Of a stretch of 5,703 nucleotides of DNA, positions 1-5,544 are shown one piece after another (positions within the stretch are counted from its first letter, which is position 1; the number at the start of each line of letters is the position of its first letter). This DNA is from an uncultured Nitrospinaceae bacterium. Its GTDB lineage: Bacteria; Nitrospinota; Nitrospinia; Nitrospinales; VA-1. The DNA is taken from positions 1 through 5,703 of the forward strand of contig CAJJDL010000287.1 in NCBI GenBank assembly GCA_905182935.1. The letters run 5' to 3'. The position numbers and the translations under genes were made by a program. The notes under the pieces were generated by a model. It saw only the letters and a list, made by a program, of their open reading frames with translations. It was not told where the DNA came from and ran no database searches.

Positions 1-414
1 AGTTTTTATTCTTTTTTTTTATTCTTTTCCTACTTGCTGACACATCTAATAAAAAAACACATGTGCAATAAATCGAAATGGCTATGACTATCAAAACCAT
101 ATAGTGGGTTGTGCTCAACGGTATTTCCTCTTTATATTTTTTCGTTTATCAACTAACTTGCTACTCTCTTAATCAACCAACCTCAGTTGACGACTGGCTA
201 ACTTTAAGGCTTATTTTGAATAAAGTAAGGCTTTATTATATTCACGTTTGGACTGATATATTTAACCAGCTAGAAGTTTTTCTGGAAATAATAATTTTAC
301 TTTCTGATTTTTTCTTAATATTCCTAGGATTTCGTCCTAGGCAATACGATGAATTTTTCACATTCAATTGATAAGCATTGTAAAATTTTATTTATATTAA
401 GGTAATCTAGTCAA
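1..414. other. Left flank, no convincing gene
   Basis: This stretch is very AT-rich, with T-runs in the first 30 bases. A GTG-started reading frame of 86 codons at 111-371 (+) has no Shine-Dalgarno site, has a hydrophobic, biased composition, and matches no family I know, so I do not call it a gene. The one clear structure is the hairpin at 323-341, listed separately. The region lies downstream of the minus-strand BtuF-like gene and should contain its transcript end, but no stem followed by a T-tract is visible on that strand. Confidence 0.6.
323..341. repeat. Perfect 7-bp inverted repeat (hairpin)
   Basis: CCTAGGA and TCCTAGG flank a five-base TTTCG loop. The stem is GC-richer than its surroundings and lies about 75 bases beyond the stop codon of the minus-strand BtuF-like gene. 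On neither strand is it followed by an uninterrupted T-tract, so it is not a canonical intrinsic terminator. It could be a transcript-end stem, a processing site or a protein-binding dyad. Confidence 0.5.
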
Positions 415-1362
415 CTAACTCTGCATAAAATCTACACCAGAATCCAACTTAATCAATGAACTCCCATATTTTTCATGAAATTCAGGGAAGATTTTTGGAT
501 GCACACAGTAGGATAGTATTTCTAAAGAATCAATCATACGTGGGCCTGGACGATTAAAATAAGCATTCCCATCTACAATAAAAATATCATTATTTTGGAA
601 CGCCTTCCAATTCTCAAGTGGAATATTTCTCTTTAAAACTCCTAACTCCTGCATTGTCTGTTCTAGTTTAAATCCGCAGGGTTTGACAATCACCACATCA
701 GGGTTAATTTCATTTAATTGTTCTCGAGTAACAGTGAGAGCGCGTTCTCCTGGAGTTGCGAGCAAGTAGTTTCCTCCCGCAATTTCTATCATCTCAGGAA
801 GCCAAAGACCTCCTATCATTACAGGAGCATACCATTCTATTGTTAATACTGATCGTTTAGTCGAAGAGTTTTTCTTGATTTTACTTGATATATAGTTGAT
901 CCGGCCATCAACATCTATTTTAAATTTTTCATATGCTGTCATAACCTTTAACTCTTCAGCAACTCTACGAACATCTTCCCATATATCCTTTAACCTTTGT
1001 GGTCGCAGAGAAATTATTTTTGTATCTGACCCTAAAACTTGTCTGCAAGCATTTTCTACCTGATCAAATGAAACTGCACACACATCGCATAAGTCCTGAG
1101 TAATTAAATAATTTGGTTTCAAGGATTTCAGTAATTCAAGGTCCAGGTCATAAACCGATAGAGAATTTTTTAACAAGGTCTCTACTGACTGATGAATATT
1201 CTCACTACTCTTATGCTTGCCGATACTGGAAGACGTTAAATAAGGAAGGTTTGAAACTGAGCTGGGAAAATCACATTCATGTGAAATACCTACTATGTTT
1301 TTTTCGAGACCTAACGCACAAACGATTTCTGTTGCCGAAGGCAATAAGGTTCCTATTTTCAT
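415..1362 (-). CDS. Cytosolic BtuF-like (cobalamin-binding type) periplasmic-binding-fold protein
   Basis: This 315-residue protein belongs to the helical-backbone metal/cofactor-binding family that includes the vitamin B12-binding protein BtuF. Visible family signatures are LLPSATEIVCALGLE (residues 6-20), the GISHECDFP stretch (25-33), a QDLCDVCAVS segment with C92 and C95 (89-98), IEWYAP and GGLWLPEMIEIAGG (175-197), KPCGF (227-231) and DGNAYFNRPGPR (264-275). The last block followed by a conserved HP (288-289) is typical of the stand-alone subgroup annotated as cobalamin-binding or ABC-transporter substrate-binding. The N-terminus runs straight into the first beta strand with no signal peptide or lipobox, and no ABC permease or ATPase is nearby, so it probably acts in the cytoplasm rather than in uptake. 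The ATG start matches where the family begins, though the Shine-Dalgarno site is poor. It lies 137 bases downstream of the methyltransferase gene on the same strand. The ligand is unknown; B12 binding is a family label, not shown here. Confidence 0.85.
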   Translation of the reverse strand: MKIGTLLPSATEIVCALGLEKNIVGISHECDFPSSVSNLPYLTSSSIGKHKSSENIHQSVETLLKNSLSVYDLDLELLKSLKPNYLITQDLCDVCAVSFDQVENACRQVLGSDTKIISLRPQRLKDIWEDVRRVAEELKVMTAYEKFKIDVDGRINYISSKIKKNSSTKRSVLTIEWYAPVMIGGLWLPEMIEIAGGNYLLATPGERALTVTREQLNEINPDVVIVKPCGFKLEQTMQELGVLKRNIPLENWKAFQNNDIFIVDGNAYFNRPGPRMIDSLEILSYCVHPKIFPEFHEKYGSSLIKLDSGVDFMQS

Positions 1363-1499
1363 TGGGGTATTCTTGATAAAGGTTTAACAAAATAGATATC
1401 ACCACACTCTATAAACATAGTAATAAACGTACGCAGTAAAAGTAAAGTATTTAAGAAAAATTTCTTACGTTGCATTGGAAGATTAAGATAAGATTTATT
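1363..1499 (-). promoter_or_regulatory. Intergenic leader of the BtuF-like gene with a 7-bp dyad
   Basis: The 137 bases between the methyltransferase stop and the BtuF-like start contain a dyad at 1452-1467, TAAGAAA and TTTCTTA around two central bases. On the minus strand, TTTACT followed after 18 bases by TACTAT, and a separate TATAGA, are only weak sigma70-like candidates. The gap is long enough for a separate promoter, but the two genes may equally be cotranscribed. No intrinsic terminator with a T-tract is seen between them. Confidence 0.3.
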
Positions 1500-2483
1500 C
1501 TAGTGTTTTACTTTCCAAATCGAATCCACAAAATACTTTCGAGAGTCAAATAAGTGCTCCACGATTTCAAATCCGCTTTCAACTGCCAAGTTTTCTATTT
1601 CTTCAAGGGTATATTTAAAAGATTTCTCAGTCTGTATAGTCTCCCAGGCATTGAAGTTAAATTTCTTGTTCAATTTTTTAACGTGTATGGTTTGATCATG
1701 CATACTATAAAGATAACTTTCGACAGCACCCGTAATGGGATTGAATTGACCCTGTTGTAAAAAGTACTCTTTTTTGAAACCGCCATCTAGTTCTTGATTA
1801 ATACGATCTAGCAGGTGCAGGTTGAATTTTTCAAACAGGGGGTCGTTATAAGCCGAATAAAGCAGCTTAGGATCTTTCATAAGATCAAATCCGATCAGCA
1901 AATAACCTTCGGGCCCTATAGTTTGGCTAAGGCGCTCAAGAAAAACTTTTGCCATACCAAGGTCCATGTTATTCAGGCTAACTCCAAGGAAGAGAACGAG
2001 GTTTTTTCCGTTATTTTTTACAGTATCTAGACCATCAAAGTAATCCCCAATTAAACCTGTGACTTTAAGAGATGTATTGTAGTAGTTGTCTTCCAACGAC
2101 CGGACTAAATTCGTAACTGCTCCACTGGAAATATCAATTGGGAAGTAATGAAAATCAAGTCCCTCATTAAGCAAGTGCTTAATGAGAATCTGCGTCTTAC
2201 ATCCATCACCTGAGCCTAATTCAATTAAGTTAAATGAGTTGCCAGTAATAAGTTTGGCGATGTCATTTTTATGGCTGCGAATAATTTCAAATTCACTTGC
2301 AGCTGGAAGGTAGCCTGGGAGTTCTGTTATCTTTTTAAAAATTTCACTACCCACCTTGTCAAAGAGCAACCATGAAGGTAAACTTTTCTTTTTTAGGGAA
2401 AGCCCTGCGTTGACGGTGTCAGCAAATTGTTCCTCAGATAAAAAATATTCTTTTGCGGATTTTAATTTCTTAGTGTTAAACAA
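1500..2483 (-). CDS. egtD: EgtD-family SAM-dependent methyltransferase (histidine N-alpha-methyltransferase type)
   Basis: EgtD trimethylates the alpha-amino group of histidine to hercynine, the first step of ergothioneine synthesis. This 327-residue protein has the family's full length and order of motifs: LFDKVGSEIFKKITELPGYLP (residues 40-60, degenerate form of the Y-D-x-x-GS-x-LF...LPEYYPTR start), the SAM loop ELGSGDGCKT (88-97), PIDIS (115-119), GDYF (146-149), FLGVSLNN (165-172), FDLMKD (199-204), AYND (211-214), FNLHLLDRINQEL (220-232) and TEKSFKYT (285-292). E286 and S288 align with the two residues (E282, S284 in the mycobacterial enzyme, as I recall) that hold the histidine imidazole, and N172 with its substrate-binding Asn. 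Differences: the second Tyr and TRTE of the YYPTRTE stretch become L59 and AASE, and the Met that lines the pocket is replaced by S256. It is therefore a divergent member, and its exact substrate is uncertain. No egtB, egtC or egtE is in the window. It is divergent from the diiron oxidase gene. The start is TTG. Confidence 0.87.
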   Translation of the reverse strand: MFNTKKLKSAKEYFLSEEQFADTVNAGLSLKKKSLPSWLLFDKVGSEIFKKITELPGYLPAASEFEIIRSHKNDIAKLITGNSFNLIELGSGDGCKTQILIKHLLNEGLDFHYFPIDISSGAVTNLVRSLEDNYYNTSLKVTGLIGDYFDGLDTVKNNGKNLVLFLGVSLNNMDLGMAKVFLERLSQTIGPEGYLLIGFDLMKDPKLLYSAYNDPLFEKFNLHLLDRINQELDGGFKKEYFLQQGQFNPITGAVESYLYSMHDQTIHVKKLNKKFNFNAWETIQTEKSFKYTLEEIENLAVESGFEIVEHLFDSRKYFVDSIWKVKH

Positions 2484-2491
2484 TACTTCAA

Positions 2492-2498
2492 CTCCTTT
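2492..2498 (-). promoter_or_regulatory. Shine-Dalgarno site fixing a TTG start
   Basis: On the minus strand AAAGGAG stands 8 bases before TTG at 2483-2481, and the reading frame offers no ATG at this place. The strong site is the reason to accept the TTG, which puts the protein start where EgtD-family proteins usually begin. Confidence 0.75.
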
Positions 2499-2512
2499 AT
2501 TTTCTTTGTAAT

Positions 2513-2542
2513 TTGACCTTCATCTCACATTTTTGTTATAGT
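2513..2542 (+). promoter_or_regulatory. Sigma70-like extended -10 promoter for the diiron oxidase gene
   Basis: TTGACC (2513-2518) is followed after 18 bases by TATAGT (2537-2542), five of six to consensus, with a TG-n extension at 2534-2536. Transcription would begin near 2549-2550 and leave a leader of about 100 bases before the ATG at 2649. The minus-strand promoter of the methyltransferase must lie in the same intergenic region; TATTAT near 2555-2560 read on that strand is the best but weak candidate. Confidence 0.5.
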
Positions 2543-2571
2543 AAAAAAATATAATACATTATTATTTTTTT
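2543..2571. repeat. AT-only inverted repeat in the divergent promoter region
   Basis: Seven A's and ATAAT-like bases on the left mirror ATTATTA and seven T's on the right, with one base of asymmetry, around a central AC. It begins immediately after the -10 element of the plus-strand promoter and covers the probable start site, a position suited to an operator. The composition is so biased that chance remains possible. Confidence 0.3.
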
Positions 2572-2648
2572 AATTTAACAGACAATATTCTCCCTTCGGT
2601 TGAAATCTTTTTGTCTTCTGTATTTTTTTATAACTTTTCCAAAATTTT

Positions 2649-3704
2649 ATGGATTTTAATGCCGATAAAAACTCATCAGTAGTACTTGACTATGCATATC
2701 ATGATCTAGAGGGCGAATTTTTAGACCTCGTGAATTGTGATGATTTAGATCGATTCGTTACCCAAAACCCCATCAAAACAGAAAATTTTAATACCGCCGT
2801 AGACGAATGTTTATCTAATGCCTTTGAAAATAATGAGAGATGCTCTGATGCCCATCTATTTATACAGCGGCTTCTTTATCGCATTAATCGTTTAAAGCTT
2901 TTTTGGTACGATGAATTGGAAAATTACAGCAATGAAAACTCTACTTTTCTTTTTTTATTGCACTTGAAAGTTGAAAATGCCTGGCAGGACTGGGAGAAAA
3001 AAAACATTGTTTGCTTCAATCCCGGTAACTCTATCACTGCTCTCCAAGATCGAGTAAAAGAAGATATACAACCTGAGCCTTCTTCGGATGGACTGTTCAT
3101 CCGCAATACAATTTCAAAATGCGAATACCAGCATTTACTGGCTATCACTTCCATCGATGGTTTGGTAGAGGCAAGTCAGCTTTCTCGCATGCTGGGTGGC
3201 GTTGGGAACGAGGTACAGACTATGCTAACCCGTATTTTATGGGAAGAATATGGAAGTGGGAAGTTGCACAGGAAACACTCTACTCATTTTGCAAGCATGT
3301 TGGATGAATGTAATTTAGATGCCACCCCGGAAGCTTACCTTGATATCGTGCCGTGGGAAGTTCTGGCCAATTTCAATCATAGTTTTTTTCTTTCCGAGCG
3401 TAAGAGAAAATATTTATATTATATTGGCGGTTTACTGTATACGGAAGTTTCTGTCCCTGCCGCTTTTGAAAATATCAAAGTAGCAGGTGAACGTCTTAAG
3501 GTTGGAGATAGAGGTGTCAGCTATTGGGCTATTCACATCGCCGAGGATATTCGACACGGACAATGGATGCTAGATGATGTCGTTCTTCCTCTAGTTGAAA
3601 AATATCGTAAGAATGCTTGGGAGATCGTACAAGGTTATGACCAACAAAAGTTCATAAGTACTCGTTCTACTTCTGCCATAGTTAAATCCATTAGCTTGCT
3701 TTAA
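2649..3704 (+). CDS. Heme-oxygenase-like diiron oxidase (HDO), iron-containing redox enzyme family
   Basis: HDO enzymes use a non-haem diiron centre in a haem-oxygenase-like helical fold to oxidise amines, amino acids or fatty acids with O2 (for example SznF, UndA, BesC, CADD). In this 351-residue protein the ligand pattern can be read directly: E174, E200, H210, E266, H296, D300 and H303. The spacings (26, 10, 56, 30, 4 and 3) are those I recall for the SznF centre (E189, E215, H225, E281, H311, D315, H318). E200 begins the typical E-Y-G-x-G...H-S stretch (200-211), and HIAEDIRH (296-303) is the last metal helix. Residues 1 to about 150 form a helical N-terminal part without a recognised motif. 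The C-terminal cupin of SznF is absent, so N-nitrosation of the SznF type is not expected. The ATG is forced by an in-frame TAA 15 bases upstream, although the Shine-Dalgarno site is poor. The gene diverges from the EgtD-like gene. Soluble, no signal peptide. Substrate unknown. Confidence 0.85.
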   Translation: MDFNADKNSSVVLDYAYHDLEGEFLDLVNCDDLDRFVTQNPIKTENFNTAVDECLSNAFENNERCSDAHLFIQRLLYRINRLKLFWYDELENYSNENSTFLFLLHLKVENAWQDWEKKNIVCFNPGNSITALQDRVKEDIQPEPSSDGLFIRNTISKCEYQHLLAITSIDGLVEASQLSRMLGGVGNEVQTMLTRILWEEYGSGKLHRKHSTHFASMLDECNLDATPEAYLDIVPWEVLANFNHSFFLSERKRKYLYYIGGLLYTEVSVPAAFENIKVAGERLKVGDRGVSYWAIHIAEDIRHGQWMLDDVVLPLVEKYRKNAWEIVQGYDQQKFISTRSTSAIVKSISLL

Positions 3705-4132
3705 TTTCCTATAACATCGACTCAGAAAAAAATAGGCTATGACTAACCCATAACCCATTATTTTAAATGGCTGAGGCGAGTAGGTTTACCGCCCGATCTC
3801 CTCTGCTAGATACAATAAAAAATCATAACCAAAGAACTGGGTAGTTACCCCGCCATCATTTTATAAAGTAGATAAAGAACCAGTGTTACAATGAGAAGAA
3901 TTTTTTTATTTGGGTCTATATTCACTTTATTCCGCACTCCTCTTAAATTACTCAAATTTTTCTTTACATCTATTAATGCAGTCGTCTTTAGATACTCTCA
4001 ATTTTGATAGGTTTTCATATTTTTTTCTCTTTCATTTATTTAGGTCGTTAAACTATCAAAATATAATAATCTTTGCCGATCGTCTTTAATTTCTACACAA
4101 TTATAATATTAAGATGAAATTATTTTTATTCT
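3705..4132. other. 428-base intergenic region between convergent genes, no clear gene
   Basis: The first 150 bases hold a GC-richer patch of short stems (listed separately). The rest is AT-rich and contains a 10-bp inverted repeat, ATTTTGATAG (4001-4010) and CTATCAAAAT (4053-4062), with another TTTTGATAG at 4199-4207 inside the next gene. It lies at the 3' ends of both the diiron oxidase gene and the 226-residue-protein gene, yet no canonical stem-plus-T-tract terminator is visible for either. A 38-codon plus-strand frame at 3891-4007 lacks a ribosome binding site and is not called. Confidence 0.55.
3735..3850. other. Hairpin-rich GC-elevated patch, possible structured RNA or element remnant
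   Basis: Four short stems follow each other: GGCTATG with CATAACC, one mismatch (3735-3755); CCATT with AATGG (3755-3770, sharing a base with the first); GGCG-A-GTA with TACCGCC around GGTT, one bulge (3775-3793); and GGGTA with TACCC (3839-3850). The last two share a similar core, GTAGGTTTACCGCC and GGTAGTTACCCCGCC. G+C is clearly higher than in the flanks. It could be a small RNA or leftover end of a mobile element; I recognise no Rfam family or insertion-sequence terminus. Confidence 0.25.
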
Positions 4133-4813
4133 CTATCTAGATTTTTTCTTTATAATCAATTCTTCTGTTAGGGTTCTCTCCAATTTTTTAATTTCTAGTT
4201 TTGATAGTTTATAGTTAAAACTAAGGAAATTACTATCAGAATTTTTCATATGCCTCAATATTCTCACGTACTTTAAAAATTGAAGTGATAGTTTTTCCAT
4301 CGTATCAGATAAAGTAGACCTGCCTCCTAAAACCTCTTTTAAATTTGAAGCTGCTGATGAATAATAAAACCCACCTTTATTAATATAGGCATTTCCAAGT
4401 ATATTTGTATCTGACCGCAATAAACCCAGATTAAGCAGAAAATAATCTGCGTTAATTCGATAAACATTAAACTTCTTTGATCGCTCACTAGTCTCCACAA
4501 CGGTTTGGCCTGCGTCAGCATCCATACTGACGATATATTTATTTATTAGCGTTTGTGACCTGCCTTTAACTAAATCGGAGAGAATTAGAGTGATGTATTG
4601 ATTAACATCTTCATCGTACTTAAGTCGATTATCTTTGGCTTGTTTCCAATATTTTTCCTGCCACTCAGAACTTCGATTCTCTTCAAAAATCAAGTCAAGT
4701 CCTTCGTTCGAGAGATTTCCGCTTTCTATACGAGCCTTTAAAAACCTATTGGAAAAAAAAGATTCTGTTGTCTCAATATCACCAGTGTCCAGGTGGGTAA
4801 ACTTTTCAACCAT
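4133..4813 (-). CDS. Uncharacterised 226-residue protein
   Basis: I do not recognise this protein. The start is secure: ATG preceded by GAGGAGG. It has no signal peptide and no convincing membrane span; the only hydrophobic stretch is short (YFLLNLGLL, residues 124-132). The middle carries the most family-like segment, YRINADYFLLNLG (118-130) followed by INKGGFYYSSAASNLKEVLGG (144-164). This loosely recalls an R-x-x-(G/A)-D-x-x-L...G-L/F...G-x-x-x-Y pattern I have seen in uncharacterised proteins from other bacteria, but I cannot name that family. The C-terminus (196-226) is Lys/Leu/Glu-rich and probably an amphipathic helix or short coiled coil ending in KKKSR. Codon and base use resemble the neighbours. 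It is a single gene, 257 bases downstream of the small peptide gene, with a hairpin in between, so probably a separate transcript. Confidence 0.75.
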   Translation of the reverse strand: MVEKFTHLDTGDIETTESFFSNRFLKARIESGNLSNEGLDLIFEENRSSEWQEKYWKQAKDNRLKYDEDVNQYITLILSDLVKGRSQTLINKYIVSMDADAGQTVVETSERSKKFNVYRINADYFLLNLGLLRSDTNILGNAYINKGGFYYSSAASNLKEVLGGRSTLSDTMEKLSLQFLKYVRILRHMKNSDSNFLSFNYKLSKLEIKKLERTLTEELIIKKKSR

Positions 4814-4821
4814 AACATGAA

Positions 4822-4828
4822 CCTCCTC
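4822..4828 (-). promoter_or_regulatory. Strong Shine-Dalgarno site of the 226-residue protein
   Basis: GAGGAGG on the minus strand lies 8 bases before the ATG at 4813-4811. A second ATG at 4818-4816 is out of frame and only 3 bases from the site, so the start at 4813 is preferred. The near-perfect site is good evidence that this otherwise unrecognised frame is translated. Confidence 0.7.
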
Positions 4829-4930
4829 AATTAATTCAAGTTAGAAACTGGAATCAGCTTTCAGCACACGATGGAATTATTTTTGTAATTAATACCTCTC
4901 ATAGAGTCCAAGTTACACTTCCATAAAAAT

Positions 4931-4957
4931 GTTATACACTACCTTAATATTACGCAA
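4931..4957 (-). promoter_or_regulatory. Weak promoter candidate for the 226-residue protein gene
   Basis: Read on the minus strand, TTGCGT (4957-4952) is followed after 15 bases by TATAAC (4936-4931). The -10 is good, while the -35 and the spacing are poor. It lies downstream of the 4969-4997 hairpin and would give a leader of about 110 bases. Confidence 0.25.
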
Positions 4958-4968
4958 TGTTATTAATT

Positions 4969-4997
4969 GCCAGCGCTCTTCATTAAGGAGTGCTAGC
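4969..4997 (-). repeat. Imperfect 10-bp hairpin, possible transcript end of the upstream small genes
   Basis: On the minus strand GCTAGCACTC and GAGCGCTGGC pair around CTTAATGAA with one A-C mismatch and one G-U pair. This is the most stable stem in the right half. It follows within five bases the TAA at 5004-5002 that ends the extension of the small peptide frame, which fits a terminator for the 5489-to-5002 unit. However, the sequence after the stem (AATTAATAAC) is not a T-tract. An attenuator or regulatory stem in the leader of the next gene is the alternative. Confidence 0.4.
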
Positions 4998-5070
4998 ATC
5001 ATTATAAAAACAAGGCTGTTCGTTTCTTATTTCTCTGCCGAAGTATTACGTCAAGCATATTTCTATACAT

Positions 5071-5172
5071 TCAGAAGACATGAAGAACCTTGCACTTATA
5101 TATTCTAGTTTTTGCCCAATCTATAAACCAATCAAACAAACCTAAGGATTTTCTAAATTTATTATTTTTCAT
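5071..5172 (-). CDS. Small 33-residue cationic peptide gene, translationally coupled
   Basis: An ATG at 5172-5170 overlaps the TGA of the 106-residue gene (ATGA), and a GGAGG inside that gene's last codons stands 7 bases before it. This is a classic arrangement for translational coupling. The 33-residue product starts MKNNKFRK, continues LGLFDWFIDWAKTR (residues 10-23) and ends KCKVLHVF. It is basic, has two Trp and a hydrophobic middle suited to an amphipathic helix, and has one Cys. After the TGA stop the same frame continues at once with ATG and 21 more codons to a TAA (5004-5002), so it could be the truncated start of a slightly longer gene. I recognise no family. It could be a small membrane-active peptide, a toxin or bacteriocin partner of the acidic upstream protein, or a decayed gene. 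Confidence 0.45.
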   Translation of the reverse strand: MKNNKFRKSLGLFDWFIDWAKTRIYKCKVLHVF

Positions 5173-5489
5173 GCTGCTACCTCCAATCCGTAGTCTTTAA
5201 GTTGTGCCCTTGTTTGCGGGCTTAATAAGTCTTGATCATCAGAAACCTGATCCCACCATCCTTCATTTGATAAATATTTCCAACCGCCGTCCTTGGTTGC
5301 TTCGTCAACCGTCGTATCTTTTAATTTAAGTTCAAACTTATCGAATTGATCTAAAGCGATTGGTGTGTCATCTGACAAAACTTCTATTAATAAAGATGCT
5401 GACTTAAACAACTCATGATCTGGATATTCACTCCTTAGCACCATCCGAAGCTCTCGATAAACTTCTTTAATTTTTTGTGGTCGGTTCAT
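5169..5489 (-). CDS. Uncharacterised acidic 106-residue protein
   Basis: I do not recognise this protein. It is soluble-looking and acidic, with a predicted helical N-terminal half (residues 5-40; the EYPDHELFKSASLLIEVL stretch at 21-38 has helix-like spacing). A second helix lies around 46-58, then a Trp-rich GGWKYLSNEGWWD segment (68-80; W70, W78, W79) and a short C-terminal tail whose codons carry the ribosome binding site of the next small gene. No signal peptide or membrane span. The start is supported by GGGAG six bases before the ATG. Acidic charge and coupling to a basic peptide gene would suit an antitoxin, immunity protein or chaperone, but this rests on arrangement alone. Confidence 0.65.
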   Translation of the reverse strand: MNRPQKIKEVYRELRMVLRSEYPDHELFKSASLLIEVLSDDTPIALDQFDKFELKLKDTTVDEATKDGGWKYLSNEGWWDQVSDDQDLLSPQTRAQLKDYGLEVAA

Positions 5490-5495
5490 TTGATG

Positions 5496-5500
5496 CTCCC
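5496..5500 (-). promoter_or_regulatory. Shine-Dalgarno site of the 106-residue protein
   Basis: GGGAG on the minus strand lies six bases before the ATG at 5489-5487, a normal distance, and supports this start. Confidence 0.55.
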
Positions 5501-5515
5501 AAATAATGAATTGTT

Positions 5516-5544
5516 ATCATCATGTAATGCAGAGCGCGTGCCAA
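5516..5544 (-). promoter_or_regulatory. Sigma70-like promoter for the 106-residue protein and small peptide genes
   Basis: On the minus strand TTGGCA (5544-5539, five of six to consensus) is followed after exactly 17 bases by GATGAT (5521-5516, four of six). Transcription would begin near 5509, leaving a leader of about 20 bases that contains the ribosome binding site. Confidence 0.4.

Noticed and set aside
111..371. 86-codon plus-strand frame starting at GTG, hydrophobic product
   Set aside because: No ribosome binding site, composition expected from translating T-rich DNA, no recognised motif, and a hairpin inside its 3' part.
1113..1376. Plus-strand frame of 87 codons opposite the BtuF-like gene
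   Set aside because: It is a shadow of a well-supported gene with full family motifs on the other strand. The same applies to frames at 1554-1760, 1815-2030, 2924-3154, 3119-3307, 4339-4521 and 4635-4820.
80..3745. Eleven-base direct repeat GGCTATGACTA at 80-90 and 3735-3745
   Set aside because: A few shared 11-mers are expected by chance in a window of this size; the flanks do not align convincingly, so it is not evidence for element ends.
3891..4007. 38-codon plus-strand frame encoding a Phe/Leu/Arg-rich peptide
   Set aside because: No Shine-Dalgarno site and a T-rich composition that gives Phe and Leu by default; only worth revisiting if conserved in relatives.
4001..4207. Three TTTTGATAG copies (4002-4010, inverted 4053-4061, 4199-4207), suggestive of a binding-site array
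   Set aside because: The motif is short and AT-rich, one copy is inside a gene and the spacing is irregular; chance is an adequate explanation.
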